This document shows, piece by piece, positions 6,333 through 12,063 of a DNA stretch of 17,188 nt. A model generated the notes under the pieces. It was not told where the DNA came from. It saw only the letters and a list, made by a program, of their open reading frames with translations, and did no database searches. Position 1 is the stretch's first letter; each line of letters opens with the position of its first letter. Both the position numbers and the translations under genes were made by a program. The stretch comes from JBDREF01 sp043820045 (GTDB taxonomy: Bacteria; Planctomycetota; Phycisphaerae; Sedimentisphaerales; Anaerobacaceae), in contig JBDREF010000386.1 of the NCBI GenBank assembly GCA_043820045.1, forward strand, positions 1-17,188. Direction: 5' to 3'.

Positions 6333-6658
6333 CACCCACAGAAGCTCTGGACAGGCTCTACATGGGCGCCCACCTGGCCACGATGGTCAGAGAAGGCGCT
6401 GGGAAGCGCGTAGTGACAGATGGAGACCGCGCGGAGTATTCCGAGGCGGCAACCGTATTGCGGACCGTAATCGACAACCAAGGAGAGAAACAGGATGGAC
6501 CCACTGCAGGCGCTGGACATGATCATGAATGTCCTCAAATCCGGGACGATGTTCGCGAAGGAGAAGGGCAAGGAGAGCGGCCTGGTTTTTCAGGACTGGG
6601 CGAATCTGCAAGCAGCGGAGAATATGATCAGGACGGCGTTGACCCCGTCAACGCCTGA
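6329..6658 (+). CDS. Small unknown protein whose 3' half overlaps the next gene
   Basis: Starts at ATG 6329 in an ATGA overlap with the Mu-F-like gene and could encode 109 aa. The first 55 or so residues (MTPTEALDRLYMGAHLATMV to TVLRTVIDNQ) look like a real small helical protein. From about residue 56 the frame runs across the ribosome site and coding region of the 6495 gene for 164 nt, and the composition turns low-complexity (GAGHDHECPQ...). The real product may once have ended near 6490, or the overlap may be genuine. The first half resembles the 6495 product (P-x-x-AL, and a C-terminal A-x-x-x-[IL]RT-[AV][IL]), hinting at paralogy. Confidence 0.5.
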   Translation: MTPTEALDRLYMGAHLATMVREGAGKRVVTDGDRAEYSEAATVLRTVIDNQGEKQDGPTAGAGHDHECPQIRDDVREGEGQGERPGFSGLGESASSGEYDQDGVDPVNA

Positions 6659-6683
6659 TTCCGCGCCGCCAGCCGCGCAATGA
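6495..6683 (+). CDS. Small helical phage protein, unknown function
   Basis: A 62-aa product with a good ribosome site (AAGGAGA at 6480-6486) before ATG 6495. It reads as two helices (MDPLQALDMIMNVLKSG; FQDWANLQAAENMIRTAL) and a Pro/Ala-rich tail. Small proteins of this shape are frequent in phage head operons, but I know no function. Its stop overlaps the next start by ATGA at 6680-6683. Confidence 0.7.
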   Translation: MDPLQALDMIMNVLKSGTMFAKEKGKESGLVFQDWANLQAAENMIRTALTPSTPDSAPPAAQ

Positions 6684-7054
6684 AGACCGAACCTAAGACC
6701 ATCCGTATTGGCCCATTCGACTACGAGATCCGTTGGATGGACGAGACGGAAGAGGAAGACGCGCGTGCCTTCGGGTTGCACAACTCCAATACGCAGGTGA
6801 TCCGACTCGCACGCGGGCGCAAGCGGCAACGGATCGCGGTGACGTTTCTGCATGAGATCCTTCACGCCTTCGGCTATCTATATGGCCCGGAAGTGAAAGA
6901 CGGAATGGTTAAAGAAGAAGAGCAGGTCGGCGCTTGCGGGTTTGGGCTAACCGCCTTTATACGTGACAACCCTGAAGCCTGGGCATGGTTCGTCGACCTC
7001 GCAGTCCGTGAACCCGCTGCGCCATATGAGCGGTCAGCCAAATCGACTGCGTGA
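6680..7054 (+). CDS. Zincin-like metalloprotease with HExxH
   Basis: A 124-aa protein carrying VTFLHEILHAFGY: His58, Glu59 and His62 form the HExxH zinc site, and Glu80 to Glu82 (KEEEQVGA) could supply the third ligand as in gluzincins. The protein is about the size of phage and ImmA/IrrE- or SprT-type minimal zincins. No signal peptide or membrane segment is visible, so it should act in the cytoplasm or in the assembling head. It is coupled by ATGA overlap to the upstream head operon and lies before the scaffold gene. Substrate unknown; it could trim a head protein or target a host protein. It is the only protease-like gene in the window. Confidence 0.8.
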   Translation: MKTEPKTIRIGPFDYEIRWMDETEEEDARAFGLHNSNTQVIRLARGRKRQRIAVTFLHEILHAFGYLYGPEVKDGMVKEEEQVGACGFGLTAFIRDNPEAWAWFVDLAVREPAAPYERSAKSTA

Positions 7055-7064
7055 AATTCCGCGC

Positions 7065-7093
7065 TTGACATTCGATGACAATTCTGATAGCCT
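7065..7093 (+). promoter_or_regulatory. Promoter upstream of hairpin RNA
   Basis: TTGACA (7065-7070), 17-nt spacer, TAGCCT (7088-7093), predicted start near 7100. The pattern matches the promoter at 2045, including the leading GCGC and TGATAGSCT. It begins 10 nt after the zincin stop codon. Confidence 0.55.
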
Positions 7094-7099
7094 TCCCCT

Positions 7100-7162
7100 G
7101 TGGCTCGTAGTCACTCCTCCTTTTGTTGGGTGAGGCCGCTGACATCACATGTTGGCGGCCTT
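7100..7162 (+). ncRNA. Candidate two-hairpin RNA with anti-SD-like segment
   Basis: A short hairpin GTGGCT-CGT-AGTCAC (7100-7114, one G-U) starts at the predicted transcription start. It is followed by TCACTCCTCCTTTTG (7111-7125), which resembles the 3' end of 16S rRNA (TCACCTCCTTT). Then comes a long hairpin pairing 7132-7145 with 7149-7162: 7 GC-rich pairs, then 6 mixed pairs, around a CAC loop. The T-run after the stem is weak (TTCGCCATTT), so termination is uncertain. It may be a small RNA or the leader of the scaffold-capsid transcript. Confidence 0.4.
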
Positions 7163-7173
7163 CGCCATTTCCG

Positions 7174-7239
7174 CTAGGCAAAATGTTCCACGTGGAACAT
7201 CCCAACTAGGCAAATTCTTCCTACCCGGCAAAAATTTCC
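7174..7239 (+). repeat. Three 16-nt direct repeats upstream of the scaffold promoter
   Basis: CTAGGCAAAATGTTCC (7174-7189), CTAGGCAAATTCTTCC (7206-7221) and CCCGGCAAAAATTTCC (7224-7239). The first two differ at 2 of 16 positions; the third is more diverged (4 of 16 from the first). Starts are 32 and 18 nt apart, and the last copy ends one base before the -35 box at 7241, the usual place for activator sites. The first copy shares ATGTTCC with the parS-like palindrome. Confidence 0.6.
7183..7200. other. parS: parS-like centromere site (perfect 18-bp palindrome)
   Basis: ATGTTCCACGTGGAACAT is a perfect 18-bp palindrome. Its 16-bp core TGTTCCACGTGGAACA (7184-7199) matches the chromosomal parS consensus bound by ParB (TGTTNCACGTGNAACA), of the form seen in Pseudomonas-type parS. 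No parA or parB is in this window. It could instead be the operator of a dimeric regulator of the adjacent promoter, since its left arm overlaps one of the direct repeats. Confidence 0.65.
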
Positions 7240-7240
7240 C

Positions 7241-7269
7241 TTGACATTCGTTCAGTGGTGGGTTATATT
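7241..7269 (+). promoter_or_regulatory. Strong promoter of scaffold/capsid genes
   Basis: TTGACA (7241-7246), 17-nt spacer, TATATT (7264-7269): the best promoter in the window. Predicted start is near 7276. It is preceded by three direct repeats and followed by an operator-like inverted repeat. Confidence 0.85.
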
Positions 7270-7295
7270 CCCCATCGAACCGGGGAAAATTCCCC
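7268..7295. promoter_or_regulatory. Operator-like repeat over the scaffold promoter start
   Basis: TTCCCC (7268-7273), GGGGAA (7282-7287) and TTCCCC (7290-7295) give two alternative inverted repeats, with 8-nt and 2-nt spacers, spanning the -10 edge and start site. A repressor could bind here, or the leader RNA could fold. Confidence 0.45.
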
Positions 7296-7325
7296 ACTGA
7301 GAAACCGCAAATGGGAGAACGAATC

Positions 7326-7976
7326 ATGTTGTTACAGCCTAAAGCCCCCGCATGGCGAGTCCTGTGCGAGGCGGCGAAAGACGCTGGCAATGTCAGCGGC
7401 GGCGAACCCAAGACCGGCGAGGCCGGAAAGACCACGGACGCGGGCGCGGAGGACAAAGACCCGGAGGATCTCACGGGCCTAAAATCGGCGCTTGCCAAGA
7501 CGAAGTTCGAACGGAACACACTGCGCGAACAGGCGAAGGCGGCGAATGCCGAACTGGAAACGGTTCGCAAGGCGAAAGCTGACCAAGACCTTGCCGAGAA
7601 GCAGGCCGAAGAGGCTCGGCTACTGGAGGCCGGGAAGTTCGAGGAACTGTCCAAGGCTCAGAAAACCGAACTCGAAAAACTGACCGGCCAGATCGCCGAA
7701 CTCAAGGACGCGAAGACGGCCCGCGACAAAGCGGAGGCCGTCATCAACGCCCACCTCGAAGCGCGCAAGAAAAGTATGGCCCTCCCCGATGCGATCAATG
7801 CACTACTGGCAAAGCTCGACCCCTATGAGCAACTCGCATGGCTTGACAAAAATGGCGAGTCGGTCTCCGGCGGTAACGGCAAACATGATGCCGCGCCCGG
7901 AGGCAAAGTGGGGTCGAGTGAATTGACACCGGAAGAAAAACGCGCACGCTCCGTGAGTATGGCCAGCCTTGGCTAA
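7326..7976 (+). CDS. Scaffolding protein (probable)
   Basis: Start chosen at ATG 7326 because GGGAGAA (7313-7319) is correctly spaced; the in-frame ATG at 7311 contributes that ribosome site and lacks its own. The 216-aa product has a disordered acidic/Gly-rich N terminus (residues 20-50), a long charged coiled-coil region (about 55-150: LREQAKAANAELETVRKA, LEKLTGQIAELKDAKTARD), and a short basic C-terminal end with TPEEKRARSVSMASLG. This composition and position just before decoration and capsid genes are typical of a scaffold that templates procapsid assembly and then leaves. No protease domain is seen. Confidence 0.8.
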   Translation: MLLQPKAPAWRVLCEAAKDAGNVSGGEPKTGEAGKTTDAGAEDKDPEDLTGLKSALAKTKFERNTLREQAKAANAELETVRKAKADQDLAEKQAEEARLLEAGKFEELSKAQKTELEKLTGQIAELKDAKTARDKAEAVINAHLEARKKSMALPDAINALLAKLDPYEQLAWLDKNGESVSGGNGKHDAAPGGKVGSSELTPEEKRARSVSMASLG

Positions 7977-8006
7977 TACAGAGCGGCGCAATAAGGAGAG
8001 CACCAC

Positions 8007-8414
8007 ATGGCCGCTAATTTGACCATCACGGTATGCCGCCCTGTTCGAGTTCTTGAACAGATCACGGGACCGGCAGGCGAAGTCATGGCTATCGGCGTCG
8101 CCGTCAAAATCAATACGACAACGGGTCTGCTTGAAAAGGCGAACGGTTCAAGCGCTGCGGAGGCCCGCCTGTGCGGGATTCTGATTACGCCGTGTCGCGT
8201 CATAAATGAAACCGTGACCGCCGTCCGCAAAGGAATCGTGGATATCGGCGCGGCCCTCGATGCGCTGACCTATGACGACGATGTCTTTCTGAGTGATACA
8301 GACGGATTGCTCGCTGACACCGTGGGTAGTAACGCGCTGCTTCATGGAAACATGACCGTCATTCCTGGCAATGCCACCACAACCCCGGACAAGCTGCTCC
8401 GGGTTGACCTGTAA
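8007..8414 (+). CDS. Head decoration (capsid cement) protein, probable
   Basis: A 135-aa beta-rich protein with AAGGAGA before ATG 8007. The pattern GPAGEVMAIGVAVKINTTTG, EARLCGILITP, VRKGIVDIGAALDAL resembles the DUF2190-like capsid decoration proteins that bind the outer capsid and resist internal pressure. It lies between scaffold and major capsid, the normal place for this role. No signal or membrane segment. Confidence 0.7.
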   Translation: MAANLTITVCRPVRVLEQITGPAGEVMAIGVAVKINTTTGLLEKANGSSAAEARLCGILITPCRVINETVTAVRKGIVDIGAALDALTYDDDVFLSDTDGLLADTVGSNALLHGNMTVIPGNATTTPDKLLRVDL

Positions 8415-8425
8415 GGAGAACTGAC

Positions 8426-9511
8426 ATGGCTAACGCTCTTGCATATGGCTTCGTAAGCCTCGACTCGGTTCTCGCTGACCGCGTATCTAACATCGGTGAG
8501 CGGATCGTGCTCGACGCCGTCCGTGAAAGCGCCACGGAACATACGCGCGCGCTCAATTCGATGCTCAGCACCTTTATTGAACGCACGACCTTGGCAAAGG
8601 ATCTCGTGCAGCAAGTCGGCGGCGGAGAAATGCAGCCTCTTGACGCATTCGGGAATCCGTTGCCGATTCCGATGACGGCCCCGATCTCCGTTGGATATCC
8701 GATTTCCGGCGGGGGCACGGCATGGGCCAGCAACCGCGTGTCGCGCGCCTACATGACCGGCGCGGACGCTAACAAGCTGACTATCGAAGCGATGGGTCGG
8801 GACCTGCGTACGTTGCGTCGCAAACTGCTCGCGGCGATCTTCGACAACGTGTCGTACAACTACTACGATGAAGTGTTCAAGCTCGGCAACGTCGCGATCC
8901 TGCCGCTCGCAAATTCGGACACCCAGACGTATGTCCGGGTCGGCGGCGGCGCGGCGGCCGTGGATGAACACTACCTCGCCCAGGCCGCCGCGATTGCGGA
9001 CGCGACGAATCCGTTCCCGACGATTTACACGGAACTGGCAGAGCACCCCGGCAACGGGACCGAAGTTGCCTGCTACGTGCCGTCGAATCTCGTGGCCTCG
9101 ATTGAGGCTCTCGGAGACTTCGTTCCTGTCCGCGATGCGTTCATTCAGCCCGCCATGACCTCGGCCACGTTACCGCCCGCGAGTCAGTTGTCCCGGATTC
9201 TCGGACCCGGCGACATCGTGATCGGGCGCGTGTCGAAGTGCTGGATCGTGGAATGGAAGGCACTTCCTGACAGCTACATCGTCGCCCAAGCTCTCGCAGC
9301 CGGCGCAGTTCTCGCAATGCGTGAACACGTGCCCGCCCAGTTGCAGGGTCTTTTCATCGAGAACAACAGCCCTGACGGCAACATCATGGAGACACGAATG
9401 ATTCGCTACAGCGGATTCGGCGTCATGAAGCGCGTGGCAGCGCTCGTCATGCGGATTGGGGACGCTGCCTATGCGATCCCGACCGGGTATGACGCGCCGC
9501 TCGCGATCTAA
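8426..9511 (+). CDS. Major capsid protein (HK97 fold, inferred)
   Basis: 361 aa, preceded by AAGGAGA (8414-8419). The order scaffold, decoration, capsid and the length fit a major capsid protein. The N-terminal arm (LADRVSNIGERIVLDAVRES) leads to an E-loop-like stretch with VGGGEMQPLDAFGNPLPIPM, then ISVGYPISGGGTAWASNRVS, and a P/A-domain-like second half ending RMIRYSGFGVMKRVAALVMR. Cleavage of an N-terminal delta domain is not expected because scaffold is separate and no serine protease is seen. A 12-bp hairpin follows the stop codon. Confidence 0.85.
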   Translation: MANALAYGFVSLDSVLADRVSNIGERIVLDAVRESATEHTRALNSMLSTFIERTTLAKDLVQQVGGGEMQPLDAFGNPLPIPMTAPISVGYPISGGGTAWASNRVSRAYMTGADANKLTIEAMGRDLRTLRRKLLAAIFDNVSYNYYDEVFKLGNVAILPLANSDTQTYVRVGGGAAAVDEHYLAQAAAIADATNPFPTIYTELAEHPGNGTEVACYVPSNLVASIEALGDFVPVRDAFIQPAMTSATLPPASQLSRILGPGDIVIGRVSKCWIVEWKALPDSYIVAQALAAGAVLAMREHVPAQLQGLFIENNSPDGNIMETRMIRYSGFGVMKRVAALVMRIGDAAYAIPTGYDAPLAI

Positions 9512-9531
9512 CCATATCACACCCAGCGATA

Positions 9532-9564
9532 GGGCTGCGGAGGCCCCCACTCCCTCCGCAGCCC
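9532..9564. promoter_or_regulatory. GC-rich 12-bp hairpin after the capsid gene
   Basis: GGGCTGCGGAGG (9532-9543) pairs perfectly with CCTCCGCAGCCC (9553-9564) around a 9-nt loop. There is no T-run after it, so it is more likely an mRNA-stabilising or partial-termination element than a full terminator. Confidence 0.75.
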
Positions 9565-9592
9565 GCCTCAAGTTGAATGAAAGGATACGACG

Positions 9593-10072
9593 ATGAAAAA
9601 CAAACTTACGGCGCTGTGCGTGACTTTCGTGATCTGCGCCGGTGTATTTGTCGGCTCCATCATGCCGATCTATCCGTTCTCACAGGCCCCCGTGTCGGCT
9701 CAGAATTATGCGCGACAGGCAATGAAGTGGTTGCGCGTGACGAATGAATTCCGCGTCAGCGGGATCGCCGCTTTCACGCCGACAACGGAAGTTCTCGCCA
9801 CCACTTTTACGATTCCCGCAACTACGGCGTCAGCCTTGTGGCTATCCAGCGCTACGACTGTTACATCCGATACGACTGACGCGATTGCAGACGGGCGGCT
9901 TGATGGCCAGATTCTTCTGTTGAAAAACATCAATGCCTCAGACAGTATCGTGATCAAGAATTCCGCGAACACGGACCTGGGTTCCGGCGATGTGACGCTC
10001 GGCGCAACGGACCAGATCATGCTTGTGTGGGATGGGACGTTGTGGAGCAAACTATTCGTCGCGGACAACTAA
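9593..10072 (+). CDS. Signal-peptide-bearing structural-type protein
   Basis: 159 aa. It starts with a clear export-type signal: MKNK, a hydrophobic core (residues 5-24), and a possible cleavage after VSA (34-36). The mature part is beta-rich; its end (DGRLDGQILLLKNINAS, VTLGATDQIMLVWDGTLWSKL) resembles the beta-helical tip repeats found in phage fibre or decoration proteins. A signal sequence is unexpected in a head-connector gene cluster. It might be a membrane-anchored accessory, an exported cell-surface protein, or a decoration protein with a hydrophobic N terminus. It lies just after the capsid gene and its hairpin, with an AAAGGA ribosome site. Confidence 0.75.
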   Translation: MKNKLTALCVTFVICAGVFVGSIMPIYPFSQAPVSAQNYARQAMKWLRVTNEFRVSGIAAFTPTTEVLATTFTIPATTASALWLSSATTVTSDTTDAIADGRLDGQILLLKNINASDSIVIKNSANTDLGSGDVTLGATDQIMLVWDGTLWSKLFVADN

Positions 10073-10084
10073 GGGAGACGCACT

Positions 10085-10354
10085 ATGCACCCAGGAGCTT
10101 TTGCGCGTGAAAGCGCGATTACGCAGAACCGGATCGTTGCCGCCGCCGAACAGATCGGCAAGGCGCTTAACATCCCTTGTGAGATCCCGGCATTGCGGAC
10201 CCAGGGCGATCTGAATGCGATCCAGGTATCCGGGCTGAACCAGCGGCGGGCCGTCGCCGATTTCCTCGATGGAATCGTGGCGGCGCTCGTAAAGCCGCCG
10301 AGTCAACCCGAAGGCGACAGCGAACCGAAGCACGCGGGTAAACGCGGGAAATAG
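10085..10354 (+). CDS. Small unknown head-region protein
   Basis: 89 aa, ATG 10085 behind GGGAGA. It has a helical N-terminal half (ITQNRIVAAAEQIGKALNI), a second helix (QRRAVADFLDGIVAALVK) and a charged, probably disordered C terminus (PSQPEGDSEPKHAGKRGK). Not recognised. Its stop TAG overlaps the ribosome site of the next gene, so the two are likely translated together. Confidence 0.7.
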   Translation: MHPGAFARESAITQNRIVAAAEQIGKALNIPCEIPALRTQGDLNAIQVSGLNQRRAVADFLDGIVAALVKPPSQPEGDSEPKHAGKRGK

Positions 10355-10365
10355 GAGGGCGCGCC

Positions 10366-10806
10366 TTGTCTTTGCCAGCCTCCTATACCGAAAAGACCAT
10401 CGCAGAGTTCATGGCTTCGGACATCGGCGACATCGCCGCCGCTCTCGTGTGGACCGTGGGGGCCTCCGATGCTGGCTCCTACGCTGAGGCCGTCAACGAT
10501 CTGCTCGTGCTGGCCGGTGAAACGGCTATCGGGGATGTCGATGTCGAGAGCGCCCGCGCGTATGCCCGGCTCGCTGTCTGGCAGCGGGTCGTGAAGTATC
10601 TCGGCGGGGACCTCAAATACTCGGCGGACGGCATGTCATTTGAGGACAAGAACCGGCTCGTCCACGCGCAGGCATGTCTAGAACTGGCCCAGATTGACGT
10701 CAGCGCCCTGACTCTGCTTGATGACTATGAGATTAGCCGGTCGGCGGTTGAAAACCTTGAGGACCCCTACGAGACCGCCTACGTCGATCCTTTAGGGAGA
10801 ACCTAA
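10366..10806 (+). CDS. Head-tail connector / adaptor protein (probable)
   Basis: Start TTG 10366 with AGGAGG at 10353-10358; no ATG fits as well. The 146-aa all-helical protein (MASDIGDIAAALVWTVGASD, YAEAVNDLLVLAGE, SARAYARLAVWQRVVKYL) matches the style of gp6/gp15-like adaptors that bind under the portal ring. It opens the usual run adaptor, stopper, gp10-like, tail terminator. Family assignment is from pattern plus position. Confidence 0.7.
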   Translation: MSLPASYTEKTIAEFMASDIGDIAAALVWTVGASDAGSYAEAVNDLLVLAGETAIGDVDVESARAYARLAVWQRVVKYLGGDLKYSADGMSFEDKNRLVHAQACLELAQIDVSALTLLDDYEISRSAVENLEDPYETAYVDPLGRT

Positions 10807-11204
10807 TGCTTACGATCCCGGCGGCCACACTGGCGCGCATGAAATCGGTCATTCTCACGACCATGCGCGACGCCTGTCTGCTCGGTATTGTGGCAGAGAC
10901 CACGAGCGGGACATACGTCACCGAGGCCGTTACGTGGGCGACGGCGGAAACGGCTTGTGGGTTTACCCCGGCTACGCAAGCACTGACGGCAGAGGCAGGC
11001 GCGGCTCAGGCGAACTTTTCGGAGGGCATTCTGCGCCTTCCTCTCACGGCGTCGATCACCGGGCTTGACCGGATACGTCTGACAAAACGGTATGGCCGAG
11101 CGGTATCCCCGGTCCAGGAGTTTCGGATCGACGGGGCACCGCAAGCGGGTATCGGTTGCCATATTTTGAAGCTTGTGGCGGTAACGCCGGGAGGGCGCGG
11201 CTAA
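10806..11204 (+). CDS. Head closure / stopper-like protein (probable)
   Basis: 132 aa; start ATG 10806 shares one base with the upstream stop (TAATG). A short N-terminal helix (IPAATLARMKSVILTTMRDA) is followed by a beta-rich body, as in SPP1 gp16-like stoppers that close the DNA channel, though no diagnostic motif is seen. Role inferred mainly from synteny between adaptor and gp10-like genes. Confidence 0.6.
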   Translation: MLTIPAATLARMKSVILTTMRDACLLGIVAETTSGTYVTEAVTWATAETACGFTPATQALTAEAGAAQANFSEGILRLPLTASITGLDRIRLTKRYGRAVSPVQEFRIDGAPQAGIGCHILKLVAVTPGGRG

Positions 11205-11611
11205 TGGGTGCGTCCTTTGCAATAAGATGGGACCCGGCGGAATTCTGGCGCGAAATGGCAAAAGTCAATCAAGATGTTGCTGATGTACTACAGGAAATGG
11301 CAAACATAACGGTTGAATACGCGAAAGAATCGCCACCCAGCCCATACCTCACGGGCACAAATCGCAAGAGTATCGGGGCTGAGTTCACCGCTAAGAGTGG
11401 CGTTAAAAGATTTGGAGAAAGCCCGCCGACCGGCGATAGTGAAAGAACGCCGACGGGCAATGATGTCGGTTTTCGCGTCTTTGCGACATCCGGTTACGGC
11501 GGCTATCTCGAAATTGGGACATCGAAAATGGCCGCGCGCCCGTATATTAAGCCAGCATTTGATCGCGCAATGGCGGAAGCCCACAGCCGTCTTGAGGGAA
11601 TGCTCAAATGA
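11204..11611 (+). CDS. HK97 gp10-like neck/tail-completion protein
   Basis: Start ATG 11204 in TAATG overlap with the stopper gene, behind GGGAGG; the frame is open further upstream but without a better start. 135 aa. The signature is the C-terminal YGGYLEIGTSKMAARPYIKP followed by a terminal helix (AFDRAMAEAHSRLEGML), characteristic of HK97-gp10-like proteins. The N terminus is helical and ends in a disordered loop (SPPTGDSERTPTGND). Base composition looks more AT-rich than neighbouring genes. Confidence 0.88.
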   Translation: MGASFAIRWDPAEFWREMAKVNQDVADVLQEMANITVEYAKESPPSPYLTGTNRKSIGAEFTAKSGVKRFGESPPTGDSERTPTGNDVGFRVFATSGYGGYLEIGTSKMAARPYIKPAFDRAMAEAHSRLEGMLK

Positions 11612-12015
11612 TCGACTGCAACGCAGTGCTCGTGGAATGGCTGAAGACAACGGCGACGAGCCTCTACACGCTCGTGGCCACGCGGGTCTATTGTCCCGCG
11701 CTGCCTCCGGGATTCACGAACACACAGGCGGCGCTCGAAGTCATGCGGCGTGGCGGGCGGTCGGCATTGGGCCCAACGGAGCACGCGCCAAGTTTTCAGA
11801 TCAAATGCTTTGGCGGCACAGATAGCCACGCCCAGGCTGAGGCCGTCTATCAGGCGCTCTATGATCGCCTGCACGGACAAGAAGGGCATGATGTAACCAG
11901 CGGAAATGTCATGTCTGCCGAAGAGGAAACAATCGGCCAGTCGCTTTTTGATCCCGTTACGAAGTGGCCGTTTGTGTTGACGTTTTGGAACGTTACGATG
12001 AGGCCCAAGACATAG
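11608..12015 (+). CDS. Tail terminator (DUF3168-like)
   Basis: 135 aa, ATGA overlap with the gp10-like gene. The N-terminal helix plus RVYCPALPPGFTNTQAALEV, and the later HAQAEAVYQALYDRLHG and WPFVLTFWNVTMR, fit the DUF3168/tail-completion family that caps the tail tube at its head end. The stop codon TAG forms the loop of a perfect 10-bp hairpin, so the last four codons are inside the stem. Confidence 0.75.
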   Translation: MIDCNAVLVEWLKTTATSLYTLVATRVYCPALPPGFTNTQAALEVMRRGGRSALGPTEHAPSFQIKCFGGTDSHAQAEAVYQALYDRLHGQEGHDVTSGNVMSAEEETIGQSLFDPVTKWPFVLTFWNVTMRPKT

Positions 12016-12047
12016 TGTCTTGGGCTATTGCGCGGGAGGCCCCCGCG
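12003..12047. promoter_or_regulatory. Two tandem hairpins before the tail-tube gene
   Basis: Hairpin 1: GCCCAAGACA (12003-12012), loop TAG, TGTCTTGGGC (12016-12025), perfect, with the tail-terminator stop codon as its loop. Hairpin 2: CGCGGG (12031-12036) with CCCGCG (12042-12047). Neither has a T-run. The ribosome site AAGGAG (12050-12055) follows immediately, so these structures may set expression of the tail-tube gene. Confidence 0.75.
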
Positions 12048-12063
12048 AGAAGGAGCACTAACC

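Noticed and set aside
7183..7209. Short ORF MFHVEHPN starting in the parS-like palindrome
   Set aside because: Only 8 codons and no ribosome site; the palindrome is the signal.
7234..7295. Noc-binding site (ATTTCCCGGGAAAT)
   Set aside because: Only separated half-sites are present (ATTTCCC, GGGGAAAAT), not the contiguous palindrome.
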